This document shows, one piece after another, positions 48,670 to 54,788 of a DNA stretch of 64,000 nt. Every line of letters starts with the position of its first letter. Within the stretch, counting starts at the first letter, position 1. The translations under genes and the position numbers were made by a program. Source of the stretch: a virus; IMG/VR virus record IMGVR_UViG_3300015189_000002, positions 1 to 64,000 of that record; one strand, written 5' to 3'. A model generated the notes under the pieces. It worked only from the letters and a program-made list of their open reading frames with translations, had not been told where the DNA came from and searched no databases.

Positions 48670-49289
48670 AGCTCAATGGTCCCATGATTATCGGGACTGT
48701 CATCGGAGTTGGCCTAGCAATACCTTACTCGAAAGGTGTTCTAGAGGGCATCCAGTGTGGCGTGCCCAGCAACAACAAGCCTGCCATGTGTGACTCTTCG
48801 AGCGCCGCCAGTGCGCTCACCAAGGCTGCTGATCGAGTTTCCAACAGTGGCAACAACTCTGCTATCCCGAGACTGAAGACTGGTCCTAACAAGTGGCCTG
48901 TTGGGACGCTCAAGTATTACATGGTCAAAACTGGCTTCAAGGGACAAAAGCTCAACGACATGGCTGCCATCCTTGTCGGCGAGAGTGGTATCGGCAAAGG
49001 CAAGATCAACGCTATGGCTCACAACTGCAACACCAAGACCTTGGATGACAGTTACGGGCTTGGTCAGATCAATCTGCTGGGTGACCTGATTGTCCGACTC
49101 AACACGTACAATCTCAAGAACGCCGAGGCTTTGTACGAGCCGGTTCGGAACTTGCAGATCACCTACGAGTTGGCCCAGTCGTCCACTGGCTACAAGCACT
49201 GGGGGTCTTTCAACCAGAAGACCTACCTCAGGTTCTATGGACTCAATCCGGTGGTGGTGAGGGTTCGCAACACTCACTGTCCAAACTGA
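48666..49289 (+). CDS. Membrane-anchored transglycosylase-like protein
   Basis: GTG 48666 overlaps the previous stop (GTGA). The 207-residue product starts with one hydrophobic segment (PMIIGTVIGVGLAIPYSKGV) and then a lysozyme/SLT-like region: ILVGESGIGKGKINAMAHN gives the catalytic Glu106, and DSYGLGQINL the SxGxxQ-like motif near 129-137. Such enzymes cut peptidoglycan glycan strands. This second muralytic gene is far from the lysis operon, so it may act early in infection or in superinfection control. Paired cysteines may form a disulfide outside the membrane. Confidence 0.75.
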   Translation: MKLNGPMIIGTVIGVGLAIPYSKGVLEGIQCGVPSNNKPAMCDSSSAASALTKAADRVSNSGNNSAIPRLKTGPNKWPVGTLKYYMVKTGFKGQKLNDMAAILVGESGIGKGKINAMAHNCNTKTLDDSYGLGQINLLGDLIVRLNTYNLKNAEALYEPVRNLQITYELAQSSTGYKHWGSFNQKTYLRFYGLNPVVVRVRNTHCPN

Positions 49290-49356
49290 TCTGGTGATAA
49301 CTTACACCTGACATTTTGACTGGCGTTTCGATTAGGTAGCGAGGTACCAGTCATGT

Positions 49357-49362
49357 TATAGT
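49357..49362 (+). promoter_or_regulatory. Promoter element, copy shared with 43563
   Basis: TATAGTGGGG at 49357 with TAGCG 20 bases before it and ATCGCCACCGCT after it matches the element at 43563. The transcript would hit a strong hairpin at 49413-49447 within about 80 bases, so a short RNA is possible before reaching paralog B. Confidence 0.5.
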
Positions 49363-49412
49363 GGGGTTATCGCCACCGCTTTAGTCTTTCCGTCGTATCT
49401 CGTGGCGTGCGC

Positions 49413-49447
49413 GTTGCCAGCCAGCTCACATCGAGCTGGCTGGCAAC
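49413..49447 (+). terminator. Strong hairpin in the leader of paralog B
   Basis: GTTGCCAGCCAGCTC and GAGCTGGCTGGCAAC pair perfectly over 15 bases with an ACATC loop, and a further GCGCG stem with one bulge extends it. No U-run follows. A second promoter (49489) lies beyond it, which suggests that the hairpin stops or attenuates the transcript from 49357. Confidence 0.8.
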
Positions 49448-49488
49448 CGCGCCGATAGTGCTCGTTAGGGAACTAAGCAATCAAGGGC

Positions 49489-49518
49489 TTGACACCGTGC
49501 AATCCAGATGGGTACGTT
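49489..49518 (+). promoter_or_regulatory. Promoter for paralog B
   Basis: TTGACA at 49489-49494 and TACGTT at 49513-49518 are 18 bases apart. The -35 is a perfect hexamer. It lies about 70 bases upstream of ATG 49591, past the leader hairpin. Confidence 0.6.
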
Positions 49519-49590
49519 GTACTCGTATGGATCGCAGGATGGCAATTCCGTCATCTAGCAAGAGCCGACCCGACACCGGAGGTTTTTATC

Positions 49591-50643
49591 ATGGCTCGCA
49601 GGAACCGTAACACCGAGTCCAGTCCCACCACCGAGAACGACATCAACACCGAAGAGGAGTCCACCGTGAGCACTTACACCGAGACGGACGAGCCCACCGA
49701 GGCTCCCGCCTACGAGTCCACCGAAGAGGCCGCACCCGAGTCCGAGTCCAGCGACGAGGCTGCGTCCGAGTCCGGCGACGAGGCTGCCGTCACCGTCGAG
49801 CCCACCGAGTCGGAGCCTGTCGCCCCGAAGCCGGAGGCTGACCTGACCGAGTTCAAGGCCCGCGTCGCAGAGGCCGTCGAGGGCAAGGACTCCTCCACCG
49901 GCGAGGTCGCCCCTGGCCTGTTTGAGCCTGTCTCGGCTGCCTACCGCGCCATCGACGGGGTGAAGGGCAAGAACGCCGCCAAGGCGTTCGTCTCCGATCA
50001 GATGCGCGACGCCATGAACTCGACCGATATCCAGTCGGCTCGGGCCTACATGAACCTCGGCGATCACCTGACCGCTGCGACGCCGCACGCTGGTTCGGCG
50101 CGAGTCCCCACCGACCCGACCGAGGCGTTCATCCACCTCATCGTCGGCCTCCGTCTGGCACAGGCGCTCGCCGCCGAGAACGTGCCCGAAGGTGTGGCCG
50201 AGGACTGGTCCGGCAAGGCCGACGCCCTGCTCACCTCGTCCGAGGGCCCGGCCCGCGAGTACCTCGCGTGGACCAAGTCCGAAGACGAGAACAAGGGTGA
50301 CGAGCCCATCGTCGAGTCGGTCGTGAAGGCGGCTGTCAAGCTGTCGGTCGGCAAGTCGGCCAAGGTCGGTTCCGCCGCTCGCTCCACCTCGACGCCCTTC
50401 ACCGGGACGCGTCGAGACATCGGCAAGCACATCGCCGCCGCCTTCGAGGGTATCGAGTCCGGCACCTTCCTGACCGTCGCTCAGATTCGCAAGCACCACA
50501 GCGACGAGTACGGCGACGAGCTGCCGAGCGCCGGTGCCGTCAGTGCCCGTCTGTTCCCGCGGAACAACGGAAAGTGCACGATCGAGGGCATCACCCCCGG
50601 CCAGCTCGACGGCAAGGGCAACAAAGGGGCCTACAAGGACTAG
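49591..50643 (+). CDS. GC-rich paralog B with acidic N-terminus
   Basis: The 350-residue product has an acidic, proline- and glutamate-rich N-terminus (about residues 1-85), a helical middle (VKGKNAAKAFVSDQMRDAMN) and a conserved C-terminus (GTRRDIGKHIAAAFEGIESG, SAGAVSARLFPRNNGK). The middle and C-terminus correspond to the smaller protein at 40287. GGAGG with TTTTTATC precedes ATG 49591. Codon use is more GC-biased than that of its neighbours, a sign of high expression. A long hairpin follows. The shared C-terminus may bind DNA. The function is unknown. Confidence 0.75.
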   Translation: MARRNRNTESSPTTENDINTEEESTVSTYTETDEPTEAPAYESTEEAAPESESSDEAASESGDEAAVTVEPTESEPVAPKPEADLTEFKARVAEAVEGKDSSTGEVAPGLFEPVSAAYRAIDGVKGKNAAKAFVSDQMRDAMNSTDIQSARAYMNLGDHLTAATPHAGSARVPTDPTEAFIHLIVGLRLAQALAAENVPEGVAEDWSGKADALLTSSEGPAREYLAWTKSEDENKGDEPIVESVVKAAVKLSVGKSAKVGSAARSTSTPFTGTRRDIGKHIAAAFEGIESGTFLTVAQIRKHHSDEYGDELPSAGAVSARLFPRNNGKCTIEGITPGQLDGKGNKGAYKD

Positions 50644-50708
50644 GCGCCCCCTGAATCACCGGCTGGACCGGGCTGGCTAGGGAGTCCTAGCGAACTAATC
50701 AGTCCGGT

Positions 50709-50773
50709 CCAGTCGGACACCGAACTGCCTGTCACTTAGGTCATGAGTGACAGGCAGTTCTGCGTCCGACTGG
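50709..50773 (+). terminator. Very strong two-tier hairpin after paralog B
   Basis: The inner stem GAACTGCCTGTCACT with AGTGACAGGCAGTTC is perfect over 15 bases (50722-50736 with 50746-50760). The outer stem CCAGTCGGAC with GTCCGACTGG adds 10 (50709-50718 with 50764-50773). It is the longest stem in the window. Confidence 0.85.
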
Positions 50774-50807
50774 GCGAATACCCTGATTCACAACAGGAGG
50801 TAACGTA

Positions 50808-51188
50808 ATGGACCAGCAACAGTTAATCGACTCGAAGTATGACAATCTGTTTAAGCTGATTGTCATAGCAGAGTGGTGTGTCAAGTCCGACGGCAACGTC
50901 GAGTCTGATCCCGGCTACTTCAGTCTGACCGAGATTCCATCCTTGCCCGCAGAGCGCGACCAGATGTGGGATGCTGTCATCGAAGAGCCCAACGAGTTTG
51001 ACGAGGATGACCTCGACAAGTTGCCGGCTGGCTGGTACATCACGATCCAGCTGAATAGCGGCCTGATCTTCGTTTACAGCGTCGCCAGCAAAGTCATCGC
51101 GGAGCGTGAGTACGCTGAGCTCGAGCAGGTCTACACGAACTGGTGCGGGACCGATGACGACGAGGGACAGGACGAGTCGAATCATTGA
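50808..51188 (+). CDS. Acidic protein of unknown function
   Basis: The 126-residue product has KYDNLFKLIVIAEWCVKSDG, then MWDAVIEEPNEFDEDDLDKL and WYITIQLNSGLIFVYSVASK. It is acidic and mixed alpha/beta, with three cysteines. AGGAGGTAACGTA gives a strong ribosome site. The -35 of the next promoter overlaps its stop codon. The function is unknown. Confidence 0.68.
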   Translation: MDQQQLIDSKYDNLFKLIVIAEWCVKSDGNVESDPGYFSLTEIPSLPAERDQMWDAVIEEPNEFDEDDLDKLPAGWYITIQLNSGLIFVYSVASKVIAEREYAELEQVYTNWCGTDDDEGQDESNH

Positions 51189-51214
51189 CACGCCTGTACA
51201 GGCTAGGGTAGAAT
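51185..51214 (+). promoter_or_regulatory. Promoter overlapping an upstream stop codon
   Basis: TTGACA at 51185-51190 and TAGAAT at 51209-51214 are 18 bases apart. TTGACA includes the TGA of the upstream gene. It would drive the 51261 gene. The same stop/-35 overlap is used at 59185. Confidence 0.75.
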
Positions 51215-51260
51215 ATGTCCTAGCGCCACCCTCGCCCGAGCTCGTTCGGAGGTTTTCAGA

Positions 51261-51692
51261 ATGGTCACAGATACGCGAGTGGCTATGGTTCTCGGTCTGC
51301 TTGACGGCGTGCCTGATGGGTACTATGCCACGCAGCTTGATGCGGAGTCGAAGATTGACTTCATACGAATCAGCCGCCCCAAGAATGGCAGGTATGCTGG
51401 GACTGTCAAGATTCAGTCTCAGCACGCAGAACGACTCGATACAGATGCCGTCGTTTGGTCAGATGGCACCTGTTCGATTTACAGCACAACAATCATCGAC
51501 ATCTTGATGTTGCTGGTCGCGGACTACAGAACATGCACCTTGCGCTACGCCAAAGAGATCGGACACTGCTGTCGTTGCAATACCGAGCTGACAGACATGA
51601 CTTCGATTCATTACGGTATCGGTCCTGAGTGCGTTAAGTATTGGCCTTGGGTGATTGAGGTCGTTGACGAACAGGCTGAGCAAGATGCTTGA
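51261..51692 (+). CDS. Zinc-binding protein, DUF6011-like
   Basis: The 143-residue product has a beta-rich front and a C-terminal segment GHCCRCNTELTDMTSIHYG followed by IGPECVKYW. The pattern CxxCxxxL-T-D...GIGPxC is typical of DUF6011-like zinc domains found in phage proteins. It has its own promoter at 51185 and GGAGG ribosome site. It overlaps the next gene by eight bases. The function is unknown. Confidence 0.72.
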   Translation: MVTDTRVAMVLGLLDGVPDGYYATQLDAESKIDFIRISRPKNGRYAGTVKIQSQHAERLDTDAVVWSDGTCSIYSTTIIDILMLLVADYRTCTLRYAKEIGHCCRCNTELTDMTSIHYGIGPECVKYWPWVIEVVDEQAEQDA

Positions 51693-52143
51693 CAGGTGGG
51701 TCAACTGGAAATACGTCGGAGTAGGAGCAGTCTTGCTTGCGACGTTCGCTGCTGGTTCAGCAGCACAGGGTCAACAACCTGACCCTGTTGTTCAGTACAA
51801 GTACCTGAGTATTCCAACTGTTAAGTATCAAGACAGACCGCAGCCTGTCAAGACGATCACTGTCTACGCCGGCCTGCCGGACTCGTGTATTGAGGCGAAA
51901 AAAGTCTTAACAGAGATGCACGCGCAAGACAAGAACATTTCTGATCAGGCGGGAATGCTGGTCGAGAAGCTGAATGAGGGTGGTGGTATGATCTTTGCCA
52001 AAGACCAGCCAGCACTAAACGGCTTAATCGGCTATGCACGACTTACGTCACAGGCAATCAACACCGCTCACCTTGCGAACGAGCAGCAAGTCCCATACCT
52101 CAACACGGTTATGGCAAAGTGTGCCGCTACACCGGCCCATTGA
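51685..52143 (+). CDS. Membrane-anchored protein of unknown function
   Basis: ATG 51685 overlaps the previous gene. The 152-residue product has an N-terminal hydrophobic segment (KYVGVGAVLLATFAAGSAA) and a periplasmic-like or extracellular helical domain with two cysteines (LPDSCIEAKKVLTEMHAQD, MAKCAATPAH). Without a typical lipobox, a signal-anchor is more likely than a lipoprotein. The function is unknown. Confidence 0.68.
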   Translation: MLDRWVNWKYVGVGAVLLATFAAGSAAQGQQPDPVVQYKYLSIPTVKYQDRPQPVKTITVYAGLPDSCIEAKKVLTEMHAQDKNISDQAGMLVEKLNEGGGMIFAKDQPALNGLIGYARLTSQAINTAHLANEQQVPYLNTVMAKCAATPAH

Positions 52144-52313
52144 GCCATCCTCTACACGTCGGGGTCCACCGCGACCTAATGGCATAAAGAGGACCGTGGT
52201 ACCCCGCGCACGGTCGGCCACAGCCCCGCTAGCGCACCGTCCCTTGGAATCCATCAAGGGTTAGGATGGTCCAGTACGACTCGTGATTCACAACCCGCAA
52301 GGAGGTTTTACCA

Positions 52314-52535
52314 ATGAGTGACATGAGTGTCATTCCAGTGACAAACGACGCGACAAAGCTGCCACCGTGCAAGTGGTATGTCTCTGTCGATCAGCCCGAG
52401 TGTGGCAAGCCAGCACCCTTCAAGTTGAAGGTGAAAGGCAAGGTCACGCAAGCCGTGGTCGATGTCTGCGAAGACCACAAGGCGCTCCATGACAGAGAAT
52501 TTGCGAGGCTTCGTACCTCTGGCCGCGCATCCTGA
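52314..52535 (+). CDS. Small protein upstream of the ATPase module
   Basis: The 73-residue product has PPCKWYVSVDQPECGKPAPF and TQAVVDVCEDHKALHD, with cysteine/histidine residues that could bind zinc. AAGGAGGTTTTACCA precedes its ATG. It ends 50 bases upstream of the MoxR-like gene and may be part of the same transcript. The 160 bases in front have a CCCTTG...CAAGGG hairpin but no clear promoter. Confidence 0.65.
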   Translation: MSDMSVIPVTNDATKLPPCKWYVSVDQPECGKPAPFKLKVKGKVTQAVVDVCEDHKALHDREFARLRTSGRAS

Positions 52536-52586
52536 TGCAGCTTGACCCGACAATCCCTCTACCACCTTGAAAGGTGAGGTTTTACT

Positions 52587-54152
52587 ATGGCTGAAATGAA
52601 GTCGGCGTCGTCGACTGATCTTAACAAGTCTTGCAACAACTGTCCATCGTTTTGCCCTCCCTCGGAAAACGTCACCAAGTTCAAAAAGTCGCTTGGTACA
52701 AGTCTGTGTGGAAGGTATGGCATCGTTCTCGGCAAGCCCGGCCTGCCATCCAAGCAACTGGATCGACTGGCTCGGTACAACGCAAACAGGTGCCCCTCTT
52801 ACGGCGACCCGATGCCGCCAGTTCCTGTCGAGAAGCGCTTTCTCGTCACGATGCCTGACATGGAAGCTCGTGTCAGTACCGAGGGTTCTGATGGTGCGGC
52901 AGCGTGCAGCAGTTGTGCGATGTGCAAGAACTTCGTCAACGAGCAGACGGTGGCACAAGAGCTCGGCTGGACAGCCGGCCTGTGCGCGGCCAAAGGCAAG
53001 TTGATCCTGTCCACCGAACAGGTCTACGAAGCTCGCGACTGCGAGTACCGTTTCTACGGGCGAGTTCGCAACAGCACGATGGGGATGCCTCTTCTGCCCG
53101 AGTACGAAGACGCGTTCAACCTTAACGTCGACCCGATCAGAGCGTACTTCAAAAACAAGGGTCACTTGATCGAGCCGGGAGACTACCCGACTGATCGTGA
53201 AGTCCAGCCCGACGAGGCGAAGGGTGGTATCAAGGCTTGGAGGCGCGTTCTCGATCCTGACGGTTCGGGCAACGAGGTTCACCTTCCGATCTACGATGAC
53301 ATGTTCTTCGACGAAGACGAGCGTTCCAAGATTCCTCGAACAGGGGACGACGAGCACCCCGAGTCTTACATCGACCACTTCGGCGGTACCTACTTGGCCG
53401 CGGTTGCTTGGACTGAACTGGACGAGACTCCTGCGGTTTGGGGCGAGGCCGGCTGTGGAAAGACCGAACTGTTCCGCTACCTTGCGTGGCTCATGCAGAT
53501 TCCGTTTGAGCGCATCAGTATCACGGCTCAGACCGAGCTGGATGACCTCGCTGGGAAGACGCACTACAGTCAGGACGTTGGGACGTACTTCACTGAAGGT
53601 CGCCTGCCGAAGGCTTGGCAGAAGCCTTGCGTCATCGTCATCGACGAACCGAACGTGGGCTCGCCTGAGGTCTGGCAGTTTCTTCGGCCCCTGACTGACA
53701 ACAGCAAGCAGTTGGTGCTGGACATGGATCGAGGTCAGCGCATCCCTCGTCATGCCGACTGTTACATGGGTATGGCGATGAACCCAGCTTGGGACCCAAA
53801 GAACGTCGGAGCAGCTGTGATAGCAGATGCAGACGCTAGTCGTCTGTTCCACGTCTACATCGAGCAGCCCCCGGCAACACTGGAGCGTGAGATCATCACG
53901 AACAGAGTTCACCTAGATGGGTGGGACATGACCAGCGATCAGCTGGACATGCTCATGCACGTCGCGGAGGAAGTGCGCGCCTTGTGCAAGGACGGCAGTC
54001 TCGGTATCACCTGGGGTATCCGTCCACAGATCAAGGTGGCGCGTGCCCTTCGATGGTTCGACACAGTCACCTCGTACAGACGTGCGGTTGGCGACTACCT
54101 TGAGCCAGAGCAGTCCGAAGCACTACTCGCAGTTGTCCGAGCACACGCCTAG
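52587..54152 (+). CDS. MoxR-type AAA+ ATPase with cysteine-rich N-terminus
   Basis: The 521-residue protein has a cysteine-rich front (SCNNCPSFC at about 15-23, CSSCAMCKNF near 109-118, and further Cys), then an AAA+ core: Walker A GEAGCGKTE at 286-294, Walker B VIVIDEPNVG at 349-358, and RIPRHADCYMGMAMNPAWDP as the sensor region. MoxR-family ATPases remodel or mature metalloproteins with a VWA partner, as in CobST and RavA-ViaA. The VWA partner is encoded at 54789. The cysteine clusters could hold iron-sulfur or zinc and are not usual for MoxR. The substrate is unknown. Confidence 0.85.
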   Translation: MAEMKSASSTDLNKSCNNCPSFCPPSENVTKFKKSLGTSLCGRYGIVLGKPGLPSKQLDRLARYNANRCPSYGDPMPPVPVEKRFLVTMPDMEARVSTEGSDGAAACSSCAMCKNFVNEQTVAQELGWTAGLCAAKGKLILSTEQVYEARDCEYRFYGRVRNSTMGMPLLPEYEDAFNLNVDPIRAYFKNKGHLIEPGDYPTDREVQPDEAKGGIKAWRRVLDPDGSGNEVHLPIYDDMFFDEDERSKIPRTGDDEHPESYIDHFGGTYLAAVAWTELDETPAVWGEAGCGKTELFRYLAWLMQIPFERISITAQTELDDLAGKTHYSQDVGTYFTEGRLPKAWQKPCVIVIDEPNVGSPEVWQFLRPLTDNSKQLVLDMDRGQRIPRHADCYMGMAMNPAWDPKNVGAAVIADADASRLFHVYIEQPPATLEREIITNRVHLDGWDMTSDQLDMLMHVAEEVRALCKDGSLGITWGIRPQIKVARALRWFDTVTSYRRAVGDYLEPEQSEALLAVVRAHA

Positions 54153-54170
54153 AAAGGGCAGGTACAAAAA

Positions 54171-54701
54171 ATGGGTATTATCGCACCACGGTCAGATCAA
54201 GAGGCACTCAGTTGGCTGGTGGTCCGGTTCTTCCGGCCTTCTGGCCCGCTGATGTCCGGCACGAAGAAGGCTGGCGAGCTGGCAGCAGCCGAACTGAACG
54301 GCCTGCGTGATGGCCTCAGTGAGGCCATCGCGGCCTTTCTGTCAGTGAGGCGGGTCGACCTGTATCCGCACATCAAAGACACCAATCGCTTTATCGAGGC
54401 GATTGGAGGCTATGAGGTCAAGAAGCTCTTGATGGACCTTAAAGCCGGATGGGAGCTTGCCGGTACCACTCCCGAGCGCGACATCGCCATCAGCGAAGCC
54501 GTCGACTGGCTGTGGTCCCTCATGGGGGACAAGAATCTCGCCGAGTGGAACGAGGACGTTCGCCGCGACAAGGTGCGCGCTGGTCGCCTCAAGCCGGTCG
54601 AGTCTGATCGCGAGTGGCTGGAGGCTGAGGTTTCCGAAGCTCGCTCAAGCCTCGATGCTATCGCAGACATCTTGAATGGCACCGAGGCCCTGCCGAAGTA
54701 G
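54171..54701 (+). CDS. Helical protein between ATPase and VWA genes
   Basis: The 176-residue product is helical and charged (AAELNGLRDGLSEAIAAFLS, DWLWSLMGDKNLAEWNED). It has no cysteine or membrane segment. ATG 54171 is in an AAAAAATGG context; ATG 54252 is an alternative start. Position between two likely partner proteins suggests an adaptor or substrate of the MoxR/VWA complex, but no motif shows this. The function is unknown. Confidence 0.65.
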   Translation: MGIIAPRSDQEALSWLVVRFFRPSGPLMSGTKKAGELAAAELNGLRDGLSEAIAAFLSVRRVDLYPHIKDTNRFIEAIGGYEVKKLLMDLKAGWELAGTTPERDIAISEAVDWLWSLMGDKNLAEWNEDVRRDKVRAGRLKPVESDREWLEAEVSEARSSLDAIADILNGTEALPK

Positions 54702-54788
54702 AAGTAGTATTCCCAAGTTCGCCGTCCAGTCACGATACACGCTCCGTGACTGGACGGCCCCCACCCAATCCTATTGGAGGTTTCACAG

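Noticed and set aside
49555-50499. A 314-residue minus-strand frame opposite paralog B
   Set aside because: It is a shadow of the highly GC-biased gene, with low-complexity L/R/G/V composition.
52308-53912. A 534-residue reading frame on the minus strand opposite the MoxR-like gene
   Set aside because: It is the antisense of a gene with complete AAA+ motifs, starts at no ribosome site and has no recognisable domain.
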